Counted from the first letter of the stretch, positions 45,708 to 54,524 are shown. The stretch: 64,000 nucleotides of DNA from Chlorogloeopsis fritschii (GCF_043099315.1 NZ_CP170746.1), one strand, 5' to 3'. The notes: generated from the sequence alone by a model not told the origin. Numbers and translations: made by a program.

Positions 45708-48497
45708 TTATAACCAATTTCCAATTAGCACATAAGCAGACCAAAAACTCGGTGCGTTGTAGTTAGGATGTTGAAGTAATTGAAGTTGAGCGCGGCGCAG
45801 AGCTTCTACTTTGGTGATGCCAGGATTTTTTAATTCTCGATAGAAAGCACCAATCAACTGGGCTGTCGATTCGTCATCAATCTGCCACAGAGAAGCTACT
45901 GTACTGCGTGCACCTGCGCGTACAGCAACTCCAGCAAGCCCTAGTGCCGCACGCTTGTCTCCTGCTGCTGTCTGACAAGCACTTAATACTAATAGTTGTA
46001 CTGGTGTTGAGCTGGTTTCATCCCGACGACGCAGGATACTGTCGAATTGCGTCACGTTAATTGGGCCATCAGCAGCTAAAATAAAGGTATGCTCGGCACG
46101 GGAACTAAATTGACCGTGGGTTGCTAAATGCACTACGTTAAAAGAAGCAGCATTAACTTTGTCCTCTAGTGCTTGACTGGTGAACTGCCGATCTAAAAGG
46201 TCGGTAGTTGATATCCCAGTTTCAGCAATCATTTCTATTTCACTTTTGATCGCAGGCAAGGGTGAAAAGTTATAATAACCTGGTGGTGGCTGAGTTAAAC
46301 CTGCAGTAAGAGCTTTTAGCTGCTGTGGTTGTAGTGGTTTGGGATCGAAAAGTTGCAAACCGGCGCTTAAAGCAACAGCATATTTCTCTATTAAATATTG
46401 GTTGCCATCGTAGAGGACAGACATTGGCAGATTACGTAACACCCCATCTGGTATGAATACTAAGGTGTTCACTCCACTTGCTGATAATTTTGATTCAATC
46501 GGTTTAACCAGCCAGTTATACACTTTTTGTGTCTGTAGTCTCACTGCTTTGATTGCCGCAGGGTTAATCAGGTTGCGTCGCAGTTCTATTACTGTTTTTT
46601 CTACTTCTGCTTGAGAAATCTTGGTACGATAATATTGCAAGGGTTGTTTGGGAATTTTGACGATTACCTGGAGTTCTTCAGGCAGAATAATTGGGTATAA
46701 AATAGCAGCAGTGGGATTTTCTTTGTCTACTATTTGGTCTATTAGTACTCGCTGACCTTGCAAACAAGCCTGCCGAAAGAAGTTATCTAATTCTGCTAGT
46801 TGTAGTGCTTCTATGCGCTGGCGTGCTTTCTCTAAAGCTTTTTCATCTGGTTGTTTTTGTTGTTCTTGCAGCAGTAATTGCACTGATTGCCGATAGACTG
46901 GTTCGACACTATCTCGAAAGTTAAATCTCAAATCCTGGTTAACTGCCACTAAATCGCTACGAAGAGACTGGAGAGTGTCTACCGCTACATCATATGCTGT
47001 GATCGCTCCCTTTAAATCTCCTTGTGCTTTCAAGAGTCTTCCTAGCTGCCATTGCCAGCGATAAGCAATTTCTGGGGCATTGCTCGCTTGTGCTAACACT
47101 AATGCCTGCTGTGTGAGGCTTTGTGCTGCTTGCCACTGCCCGGTTTGTTCGTATAAACTACCCAAACTTCCTAGAGCATAAGCTTGCGATCGCTTGTCAT
47201 CCAAACTGCGAGCTTGTTGCACAGCCTCAGCTAAGAGTTGGGCAGGTGACGACGCGGAGAAAGAGGAGGGGAAGGATCGCGACTCACGTCTTCTCCCAGT
47301 GTCTCCACCTCCCCGTGTCTCCGTGTCCTCTTGTTTCCCATTGTCCTTTTGATTTCCTAACTTGGCGAGACTTTCTGCAAAATTAATTCGAGCGTAGATA
47401 CTGGCACGGCTGGGGGGAAGTTGCTCAAGTTGGGATTGTAGTTCTGGTAATAAAGTCAAGGCTGCTTCTGATTGTCTCTCCTCAATCAAGAGGCTGAGGT
47501 GATTTAGTTGTGCCTGGACTTTTACTATTGAAGAGGGAGATTCTCTAACTGTTTGTTGATAAAAGTTGATCGCTTTTTGTATTTGGTCTTGAGCGCGGGC
47601 ATTATTACCTAAACTAAAAAGACTGGCAGCAATATGAGCAGAAGATTTTAAGCGCTTGGCGATTTCTAAACTTTGCGAAAGGTTAATTTGGGCTTGTGGC
47701 AAGTTACCAACCAACTGAAAGACATCACCCAGTGATCGCAATGTTATTACTTTTTCTAAAGAATCTGGTTGTGATTGCAATGTCTGGTTTAATTGCAACA
47801 GTGTCGCTTCTGCACGACGATAAAATCCACTTGACAGCAATGCTTGGGCTTGATTGATTTGCGATCGCACCACACCATTTCGATCCCTGAGTTGAGTGTA
47901 AATATCTGCTGATTGCTGCCAAGTTTTCAATGCTTCTTCTGGCTGTCCTATTGATAGTTGCAAACGGCCTTTAATATCCAGTGTTTGAGCCAAAATTTTC
48001 GGATTTTGGGTATTTATCTGTCCTGCTGCACTTGTGCTACTGTACTTTTGAGTTCCGTTGCTTGGTTGTTGATAGCCAAGGATATTTAAACTCTGTGCGA
48101 TCGCAGATTCAGCTTCTTTCCAGGCACCAAGTTGTTGGTAAGCAAGGGAAAGATTGCTCAAGGTTACTGCAAGCCTGTTGGGATCTTTTTGCTTTTGGTA
48201 TGCTTGCATTGCTTGTTGCAGTACTTGTACTGCTTCTGCAAATCGCCCGGCATCGTAGAGGGCTTTTCCTTGTTGTAAAGGCGAAGCAGAGAGCTTTGTA
48301 GAGGTGGAAATAGGAGAAAGGTTACTTTGAGTGAGTTTTGCTAAAGCTGGTGCAGTAGTAATGCATAGCAGAACCGTCATCAATACCAGAGTCAAAAAGC
48401 GGAGAGTGGAGGAGAATTGTTGCCATTGTCTCCTTCTCCCCTCCCTCTTGAAACAGGATTGGCAGTAATTTAAAAGTAGAAACCGCTTTCCTGCCAT
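45708..48497 (-). CDS. Exported TPR-CHAT protein
   Basis: A 929-residue protein. Residues about 33-53 are a hydrophobic export signal ending APALAK. From 75 to 540 there are about 10 tetratricopeptide-like repeats (GKALYDAGRFAEAVQVLQQA, LAVTLSNLSLAYQQLGAWKEA, LGSLGSLYEQTGQWQAA). The C-terminal CHAT domain (about 640-929) has catalytic His794 (VVHLATHGQFSS) and Cys841 (LLVLSACQTAAGD), then GVAVRAGARSTVASLWQI. TPRs usually capture a partner for the protease. Residues about 382-414 are a Gly/Arg/Ser-rich insert of repeat-like DNA. If exported, it would act on the far side of the membrane from the CHAT-CHASE2 protease domain. Confidence 0.92.
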   Translation of the reverse strand: MAGKRFLLLNYCQSCFKREGRRRQWQQFSSTLRFLTLVLMTVLLCITTAPALAKLTQSNLSPISTSTKLSASPLQQGKALYDAGRFAEAVQVLQQAMQAYQKQKDPNRLAVTLSNLSLAYQQLGAWKEAESAIAQSLNILGYQQPSNGTQKYSSTSAAGQINTQNPKILAQTLDIKGRLQLSIGQPEEALKTWQQSADIYTQLRDRNGVVRSQINQAQALLSSGFYRRAEATLLQLNQTLQSQPDSLEKVITLRSLGDVFQLVGNLPQAQINLSQSLEIAKRLKSSAHIAASLFSLGNNARAQDQIQKAINFYQQTVRESPSSIVKVQAQLNHLSLLIEERQSEAALTLLPELQSQLEQLPPSRASIYARINFAESLAKLGNQKDNGKQEDTETRGGGDTGRRRESRSFPSSFSASSPAQLLAEAVQQARSLDDKRSQAYALGSLGSLYEQTGQWQAAQSLTQQALVLAQASNAPEIAYRWQWQLGRLLKAQGDLKGAITAYDVAVDTLQSLRSDLVAVNQDLRFNFRDSVEPVYRQSVQLLLQEQQKQPDEKALEKARQRIEALQLAELDNFFRQACLQGQRVLIDQIVDKENPTAAILYPIILPEELQVIVKIPKQPLQYYRTKISQAEVEKTVIELRRNLINPAAIKAVRLQTQKVYNWLVKPIESKLSASGVNTLVFIPDGVLRNLPMSVLYDGNQYLIEKYAVALSAGLQLFDPKPLQPQQLKALTAGLTQPPPGYYNFSPLPAIKSEIEMIAETGISTTDLLDRQFTSQALEDKVNAASFNVVHLATHGQFSSRAEHTFILAADGPINVTQFDSILRRRDETSSTPVQLLVLSACQTAAGDKRAALGLAGVAVRAGARSTVASLWQIDDESTAQLIGAFYRELKNPGITKVEALRRAQLQLLQHPNYNAPSFWSAYVLIGNWL

Positions 48498-48507
48498 AAA
48501 CTTTTTG

Positions 48508-48756
48508 TAGGTTATAGGTTATAGGTTATAGGTTACAGATTACGGGTTATGGGTTACAAGTTATAGGTTACAGGTTACAGGTTACAGGTTAAAGGTTACA
48601 GATTAAGGGTTATGGGTTACAAGTTATAGGTTACAGGTTACAGGTTAAAGGTTACAGATTACAGATTAAGGGGTTATGGGTTACAAGTTATAGGTTACAG
48701 GTTACAGGTTAAAGGTTACAGATTACAGATTAAGGGTTATGGGTTACAAGTTATAA
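48508..48756. repeat. GGTTATA/GGTTACA heptamer array with higher-order units
   Basis: About 35 heptamers of the type GGTTATA, GGTTACA, GGTTAAA or AGATTAA. Above the heptamer level, a block running GGGTTATGGGTTACAAGTTA then GGTTACA units and GGTTAAA recurs at least three times, so the array grew by block duplication. It fits the short tandemly repeated (STRR) class known from heterocystous cyanobacteria. Confidence 0.9.
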
Positions 48757-48770
48757 ATTGAATTTACTCT

Positions 48771-48866
48771 ATCCCCTGTCCCCTGTCCCCTATCCCCTGT
48801 CCCCTATCCCCTGTCCCCTGTCCCCTATCCCCTGTCCCCTGTCCCCTGTCCCCTATTCCCTGTCCC
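48771..48866. repeat. CCCCTGT/CCCCTAT heptamer array
   Basis: About 13 heptamers, CCCCTGT or CCCCTAT with one CCCCTATTC variant, run right up to the stop codon of the response-regulator gene (stop at 48867-48869 on the minus strand). Confidence 0.9.
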
Positions 48867-49553
48867 TTAATCAATTAAACCTGCTTCTCTAGCCCGGATT
48901 TGAGTAACGACGCGGACATTTTTACCTTGATTTTTTAATTCCTGACAATCAATGCCCAATAAGTTTTGAAGCCGATCCCAATAGTGGCGTACCATCCGTT
49001 CCGATACACTAATTTCTTGGGCGATCGCTTTATCTTGCAGCCCTTCTTGAAAAGCTAAAGTTAGGAGTTTCACCAACTCTGGTTTGAGTTCTGATTGGAA
49101 ATAAGTTGTTTGAATATCCTTAAGATGAGTCAATCCCTGTAATGCCCAACTAACTCTGGTAAGCATTTCTCGACTAGAAAGACTTTTATCAGCAATAGTA
49201 AAGCCTCCTTTGTGGGAGTCTATCTCAGTTTTCAGTTGCACTAATTTTTTAATATATTCGCTTTGAATGACAATATTCAGCTTGGAATAGGTATTTAGCA
49301 AATGCCTGAGTAGTTGAATACCTGTAGTAGTCCGTGCCATCATCCCTGATTTTTCTGGAAGACAGATATCCATAACAACTAAATCAGGCTGAAATATAGA
49401 AATTTGATTTAAAGCATTTTCGGCAATTTTGCAAGTAATAATTTTTGCGTCTGGGTACTGTGATTGTACTAGTTTGAGTGTTCCACTCAGACAAATTTCA
49501 TGACCATCAATTAAAACAATTTTAAGTTTTGGTTGAAGTAAATCTTTGTTCAT
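48867..49553 (-). CDS. NarL/LuxR-type response regulator
   Basis: A 228-residue protein with a receiver domain (phospho-acceptor Asp62 in LVVMDICLPEKSG) and a C-terminal LuxR-like helix-turn-helix (EGLQDKAIAQEISVSERMVRHYW). The acidic pocket reads LIDGHEI, with only one acidic residue where DD or ED is common, which may alter metal binding or phosphorylation. The expected Lys is in ADKS. The C-terminus ends with QIRAREAGLID. No histidine kinase is nearby. Its position upstream of the CHAT genes on the same strand suggests it controls them or is part of their pathway (inference). Confidence 0.88.
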   Translation of the reverse strand: MNKDLLQPKLKIVLIDGHEICLSGTLKLVQSQYPDAKIITCKIAENALNQISIFQPDLVVMDICLPEKSGMMARTTTGIQLLRHLLNTYSKLNIVIQSEYIKKLVQLKTEIDSHKGGFTIADKSLSSREMLTRVSWALQGLTHLKDIQTTYFQSELKPELVKLLTLAFQEGLQDKAIAQEISVSERMVRHYWDRLQNLLGIDCQELKNQGKNVRVVTQIRAREAGLID

Positions 49554-50514
49554 GCTTGGTTCTCACATCTTAATACTTATCGAAATTTGCTTGATTTTCC
49601 CTGTTTTTACTACACCTTAGGAAAGCGGTATTTCATCAGTTGAGGGAAAAATTACAAAGCCACTTCACAGCTAAGAGGTATAAACCGAGTAGCTTTCACT
49701 AAATTTTCAGAGCGAACACAAGTATGTATAATTAGACACTTTAATTCTCCTTACACCTTAATTAATTGCAGTTAAAACCAATTTGGTATTCCAAGGGAAT
49801 ATTCTGTTTAGGAGGAAACAATTACGCAAATGTTTACGAAAATTTACATTTCCTTCAGGGCTTAAAAAAGTATTGTGCTTTCAGGTAGAATTCATAATTT
49901 AAAAGGCTATTGAAAACTAGTTTTTGTAGTTTTGTCTGTTAATAATTAATATCTATGCTTTTGTACAGCATAGTACAAAAGCTATAAACTGTTTTTAAAT
50001 TTCGACTTCTTGTCAGTTTGTTAATTAATTGCGATCGCCTATGTTAGTAGAACTCAGGAATAGGTATCTTTAGCTTAACTAAATTAAGTGTTGCTATTGC
50101 AGAAATTCGAGATAAATCAAGCACAATAGTGAGCATATTTTACAACATCTCCGTTTTTGTGCGGTTCTATATTCTACTTAATAATACTACATATTAAGTC
50201 TTGACTTGCGAATCTGCTATTGATTTTTAGTTTTACTACATTTGTTTTTACCTTTTATAAAATCATGGATATTGTAATTAATCTGTGGTTACTATAAAAC
50301 CTATTATTGATAAATCCTAAGATTGCAATAATATTAATTATTAGCTTACTTTTTGTAATTCCTAAATAACTCATTTGTTTCTAGTAATTAAAATAATTGG
50401 ATAAAAATCATCTATCTTGAGAAATATATTTAACAAATGCCTTAGGTAGACAAAATATAAATAATAGCCAAATTAATATTAAATCACATCAAACAGTCAA
50501 TAGGAGCAATTTTA
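49554..50514. other. Long A+T-rich intergenic region between divergent genes
   Basis: A 961-bp gap with no credible gene. It contains the NtcA-like palindrome at 49957-49982 and one HIP1 octamer (about 50030). The end has AGGAGC (about 50502) as ribosome-binding site for the SLH gene. It is long enough for complex promoters of both divergent genes or an unseen small RNA. Confidence 0.5.
49957..49982. promoter_or_regulatory. Palindrome containing an NtcA-type GTA-N8-TAC site
   Basis: GCTTTTGTAC (49957-49966) and GTACAAAAGC (49973-49982) are perfect arms. The centre reads GTA-CAGCATAG-TAC (49963-49976), exactly the NtcA consensus. A TA-N3-T box (TAAATT, 49996-50001) follows at 19 bp, a little short of the usual 22-23. 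It is about 410 bp from the regulator start and 530 bp from the SLH gene. Confidence 0.4.
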
Positions 50515-51447
50515 ATGATTAGCTTACCTCGATGGGTATTAGCAAGTACATCTTTGTCAACTTTATGTTTGACGGTAATTGCGTTTGCACCATTCAGCAC
50601 TCATGCTCAAAATTCAGCACAGACTGTTTTTCCTGATGTTGAGCCTAGTTATTGGGCGCAACCATTTATTCGTGGTTTGGCTTTAAGAAATGTTATTACC
50701 GGATATCCAGATGGTACATATCGACCAGAACAAACTATAGAGCGTGATGAATTTGCTGCAATCATTCGCCAAGCTTTCGATCAACAGCCAGTACGGCAAA
50801 TAGCAAGTGGATCTGTCTATAAAGATGTTCCTGCAGATTATTGGGCGGCTAATGCAATTGAGCAAGCTTATCAACAAGGATTTATGACAGGTTATCCTGG
50901 TGGTTATTTCCGCCCGCGTCAAGAAGTTACCAAAGTTGAAGCTATTGTAGCTTTAACAAAAGGTTTGGATTTAACGCCTGCTGCCTCAACAGCACCAGCC
51001 ACAATTCCACCAACAGCTACCGCACCCAGGAGACAACAAACAGCAAAAAGGCCACTTTTATTCTTCCCAATAGCAATTACTTCCTTAATGCAGCCTTTGA
51101 TGGTTCCGCCAGCCCAAGCTGTTCCGCCAACGGGAACAGCACCGACGGCAACTACTCCAACTACTCAGCGCCCGGCATCAGTTTTAATTAGTGAAACTTA
51201 CAAAGATGCCAATCAGATTCCTCAATATGCTGTTGGCTCGGTAGCAACAGCAACCAGAAAAAATATAGTGGTTAACTACCCTAATTCCAATGTTCTCAAT
51301 CCTAACAAGCCTGCCACTCGTGCTGAGGTTGCTGCTTTGATTTATCAAACCTTAGTTGCTCAAGGGAAAGTAGAACCTATTGCGATTAATACGCCAACTT
51401 ATCAGTACATTGTTCGTACTAGCAATAACAATCAGAATGCTCAATAG
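50515..51447 (+). CDS. S-layer homology (SLH) domain protein
   Basis: A 310-residue exported protein (signal peptide residues 1-31, ending THAQ). Two full SLH repeats are clear: FPDVEPSYWAQPFIRGLALR...GYPDGTYRPEQTIERDEFA and YKDVPADYWAANAIEQAYQQ...GYPGGYFRPRQEVTKVEA. After a Pro/Thr/Ala-rich linker (about 165-225) there is a weaker third unit (YKDANQIPQYAVGSVATATR). SLH domains bind cell-wall polymer and hold proteins at the outer envelope. No porin barrel is attached, unlike the cyanobacterial SLH-OprB porins. Good ribosome-binding site AGGAGC. Confidence 0.92.
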   Translation: MISLPRWVLASTSLSTLCLTVIAFAPFSTHAQNSAQTVFPDVEPSYWAQPFIRGLALRNVITGYPDGTYRPEQTIERDEFAAIIRQAFDQQPVRQIASGSVYKDVPADYWAANAIEQAYQQGFMTGYPGGYFRPRQEVTKVEAIVALTKGLDLTPAASTAPATIPPTATAPRRQQTAKRPLLFFPIAITSLMQPLMVPPAQAVPPTGTAPTATTPTTQRPASVLISETYKDANQIPQYAVGSVATATRKNIVVNYPNSNVLNPNKPATRAEVAALIYQTLVAQGKVEPIAINTPTYQYIVRTSNNNQNAQ

Positions 51448-51537
51448 TATTCTTCTGATTCGTAATTACTAATTCATATGTGTATTTTTAGTCAAAATTT
51501 ACACGTAGAAGTTACGAATTTTCAAACAGAGGTAACT

Positions 51538-52668
51538 ATGCAAAGCTTTCGACTAGGTTCCATTTTTGGATTTGAAATTCGCGTTGACTTATCTTGGTTT
51601 TTGATTTTTTTTCTGATTCTGTGGACGCTAACAACAGGAGTATTTCCAGGGAATTATCCAGGATTAACAAACGCGACATACATCGCTATGGGTGTAGTAG
51701 GAACGCTGCTATTTTTCGTATCGCTACTAGCCCATGAGCTTTCTCATTCTCTGTTGGCAAGAGCAAAAGGAATTCCTGTAGAAGGAATTACTTTATTTAT
51801 TTTTGGTGGTGTCTCTCGTACTCGTATGGAAGCTGAAACTCCTGGTGATGAGTTTCAAATTGCGGGGATAGGGCCTTTAACTAGTTTAGCGATCGCACTG
51901 TTGTGTGGGTTTCTCTGGTGGGTTGGCAGAAATGTTGGTTGGGCTGTAGCAGTCAACGGTGTAACTGCTTATTTGGCAACAATCAATTTAATGTTGGCTA
52001 TTTTTAATATTTTGCCTGGTTTTCCCTTAGATGGCGGTCGGGTATTTCGAGCGATCGCTTGGAAAATAACAGGTAACTACAAGAAAGCTACACGCATTGC
52101 TACCATTGGTGGCAAACTCTTGGGTTACGCCATTATTGCTTTGGGCTTGCTTCAGTTGTTTGGCGGTTTTGTTATCAATGGATTGTGGTTAATCTTCATT
52201 GGTTGGTTTCTCGCAAGTGCCGCAGAAGCAAGTTACCAGGATCTATTAATTCGCAGCACTTTAGAAGGAGTACCAGCACGGGAATTGATGACTCCCTATC
52301 CAGAAACCGTAACTCCTAACTTAAGCTTGCAACAACTGGTAGATGAATATTTTATGCATCGACGCTACCACGGTTTCCCCGTTGCTGAAGGCGATCGTGT
52401 TGTCGGGATTATTACCTTAAATCGAGTCAAAGATATTCCCCGCGAGCAATGGGCTTACCAAACCGTAAGAGAGACAATGAGACCAATAGAGGATGGAGTT
52501 AGTGTTCGCCCTGAAGAAAAAATGTCAAATGTACTGCAAAAAATGGAAGAGTCGCAATTACGTAGAGTGTTAGTTACCAAAAATGGCTCTTTACAAGGCA
52601 TTATTACCGCTGGCGACATAGCTAGATGGTTGCAGCGCAGGCGAGATATCGGCGAAGAAATGGCGTAA
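51538..52668 (+). CDS. Site-2 protease family (M50) metalloprotease with CBS pair
   Basis: A 376-residue membrane protease. The start at 51538 follows GAGGT and matches relatives; the open frame from 51478 adds 20 residues. The zinc site is H66-E67-x-x-H70 (LLAHELSHSLL), and the second metal motif is FNILPGFPLDGGRVF. Residues about 235-375 form two CBS domains (ARELMTPYPETVTP and LRRVLVTKNGSLQGIITAGDIARWL). Such proteins cut transmembrane regulators within the membrane and are gated by the CBS domains. The next gene, a second membrane zincin, follows after 2 bp. Confidence 0.92.
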   Translation: MQSFRLGSIFGFEIRVDLSWFLIFFLILWTLTTGVFPGNYPGLTNATYIAMGVVGTLLFFVSLLAHELSHSLLARAKGIPVEGITLFIFGGVSRTRMEAETPGDEFQIAGIGPLTSLAIALLCGFLWWVGRNVGWAVAVNGVTAYLATINLMLAIFNILPGFPLDGGRVFRAIAWKITGNYKKATRIATIGGKLLGYAIIALGLLQLFGGFVINGLWLIFIGWFLASAAEASYQDLLIRSTLEGVPARELMTPYPETVTPNLSLQQLVDEYFMHRRYHGFPVAEGDRVVGIITLNRVKDIPREQWAYQTVRETMRPIEDGVSVRPEEKMSNVLQKMEESQLRRVLVTKNGSLQGIITAGDIARWLQRRRDIGEEMA

Positions 52669-52670
52669 TC

Positions 52671-53570
52671 ATGACAACATTGACGAGTAAAGAACCAACA
52701 TATATTTTCCGCATCACGCCTGAGTTGGCTCTGCGTTGGACAAGTTTGAGTATCCTATTGTTTTTCGTAACTTTGGCAGGTGTGAGTAGATTGTATCAAG
52801 TAATTCACGGGCAACCGTGGTCATTCTCTTGGCAAACATCTTCCCAATCTTGGGCTGGAGTTCTGACATTTCTAGCTTTTGTTGTGATTTTCGTTGGTAC
52901 ACTCGTCATTCACGAATTAATACATGGGTTGGCTTTTCGTGCTTTTGGCGGCTCGCCCCGTTATGGGATCAAAGTTAAATATTTCTTTCCCTATGCTTAC
53001 GCCACATCACCAGGAGATATATTTTCTCGCAACGCCTTTGTCACAATTGGGCTTGCTCCCTTGGTAGTGATTGACTTGGTTTGTTTGGTATTGCTGGCAG
53101 TCTTTCCCCAAGCTACTTGGCTGGTTTGGGTATTAGTAATTAATACTTCTGGTGCAAGTGGTGATATCTGGATGGCTACACTGCTTTTGCGTTGCCCTAA
53201 ATCAATTCAAGTAGAAGATCGCCGTGCAGGCATGGCAATTTATACTCCTCCCGCTCTCGATCCTCGTTCCCTACCTTTTAAAACTTCTTTTGACAAAACT
53301 CGTTCGGTTTTGGGGGTTTGGGGTAACACTACCTTAATAGTCTTAATGGTGTTTTTGGTAGGTAGTTTTTTGCTGCCCCTCATTTTTAATATTTTGCAGG
53401 TACCTTCGTTTGTGCTAGGTACAGATGCTTTTTGGCTGATTCGCTGGCAAAATGACGCAACAGGATTTGGGCTGACTTTCAACTTAGTATCTCTACTACT
53501 GATAGCTGCTGGAATTGGAATTTTGGGTGTTTTAGTACAGGTATTTTCTCGAAGTAAATCAACAAATTAA
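52671..53570 (+). CDS. DUF3267 family putative membrane zincin
   Basis: A 299-residue membrane protein from the ATG at 52671, 2 bp after the M50 gene (an earlier ATG at 52626 would overlap it). About six TM helices are present. The zinc-protease motif H81-E82-x-x-H85 lies in VIHELIHGLAFR, and NTSGASGDIWMA is a likely second motif. DUF3267 proteins are predicted peptidases with no known substrates. Two membrane zincins in an overlapping operon suggest sequential or paired proteolysis (inference). Confidence 0.85.
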   Translation: MTTLTSKEPTYIFRITPELALRWTSLSILLFFVTLAGVSRLYQVIHGQPWSFSWQTSSQSWAGVLTFLAFVVIFVGTLVIHELIHGLAFRAFGGSPRYGIKVKYFFPYAYATSPGDIFSRNAFVTIGLAPLVVIDLVCLVLLAVFPQATWLVWVLVINTSGASGDIWMATLLLRCPKSIQVEDRRAGMAIYTPPALDPRSLPFKTSFDKTRSVLGVWGNTTLIVLMVFLVGSFLLPLIFNILQVPSFVLGTDAFWLIRWQNDATGFGLTFNLVSLLLIAAGIGILGVLVQVFSRSKSTN

Positions 53571-53619
53571 AGTTTTGAGAAGTTCACCAGTTAAATAATT
53601 TCACAATTTGATTGAGCAA

Positions 53620-54048
53620 TTAATATCTGCCACTAGGCAAGAAAAATAAATCTATTGTTTCGCCTGTTCCCAAACCAAATGCAGCAATCAAACTTAATAA
53701 CAACAGTGCATCACGTTTACTAAAGCCAGCGAAGCGTAATTCAATTTCAGCTAAAACTGTAGTTGCTAATGGTGTCAGAACAAACGTAAAAAATAGCGAC
53801 CAAGTTGCTACTAAAGCAACTGATGCACTTAAACATAACACTATTATCAAGATTTGAGAACCATATCTAATTAAACGGTCTAACCAAGATAAGCTCTGTC
53901 CAACGACTGTAAGGACTAAACCTACTACCAATATTCCCACAACCCAAATAATGTGGTGAACAGATAGATACCATCCTAAGAAAGCGTAAGAAAGCCACAG
54001 TAAAACGACAGGCGTCCAAGGAAACTGATTGAAAATTTCAACATTCAT
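53620..54048 (-). CDS. Uncharacterised four-helix membrane protein
   Basis: A 142-residue hydrophobic protein with about four or five TM helices (PVVLLWLSYAFLGWYL, IIWVVGILVVGLVLTVV, ILIIVLCLSASVALVATW, ALLLLSLIAAFGLGTG). No family is recognised. It is convergent with the two protease genes, 50 bp away. A link to them is only positional. Confidence 0.7.
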   Translation of the reverse strand: MNVEIFNQFPWTPVVLLWLSYAFLGWYLSVHHIIWVVGILVVGLVLTVVGQSLSWLDRLIRYGSQILIIVLCLSASVALVATWSLFFTFVLTPLATTVLAEIELRFAGFSKRDALLLLSLIAAFGLGTGETIDLFFLPSGRY

Positions 54049-54524
54049 AACCTAACTGTTAACCCTGCTGAATAGAGTTTGACAATGGTTGTATGAAGTA
54101 TAAATAATAATTAAATTTTATACGTAAAGCTTTTCTCATGTATGCCTCATAAGAGAGAAGATTGCCAATTTTTCACAATTTAATAACTTTTAATGGATTG
54201 TATATTTTATAACTTCTAATTTATTTATATAGGGATAGTTCGTGATTATTATCTACTTGTCTATTTCTTTAGATTTAGAAATTACGTAAAGATTTTCTAA
54301 GCAATTCAGCTAATTCGTGCCATTAGTAGAGAGAATGAAAGTTTCACAATTTTTTGTGAAAGTTAGAAATTCGGTCAAGATGCAATTTTGCTACAAGTAT
54401 CAAGGTTCACACCTCAACAAAAGTAAGCTAACACTGAAATTTGCATTACCTATACTTCATAATCACCCCTTAGCATCTACAAGCTTCAATTAATTTGCTC
54501 TGTCTAGAATTACTTCAAGAAAAT
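54049..54524. other. Intergenic with small inverted repeat upstream of sqr
   Basis: A 476-bp A+T-rich region. TTTCACAA (54342-54349) and TTGTGAAA (54354-54361) form a perfect 8-bp inverted repeat, about 160 bp before the sqr start, and a related TTTTTCACAA is at about 54174. It could bind a regulator; nothing else was seen. Confidence 0.45.

Larger units (their letters stand above)
48498..48866. other. Intergenic filled by two heptamer arrays
   Basis: Nearly the whole 369-bp gap between the response regulator and the TPR-CHAT gene consists of tandem heptamers of two unrelated units, leaving little room for an ordinary promoter. Confidence 0.75.

Noticed and set aside
48508..48866. Heptamer arrays considered as CRISPR or origin iterons
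   Set aside because: Unit length is seven with no spacers, and no DnaA or Rep gene is near; they fit STRR repeats.
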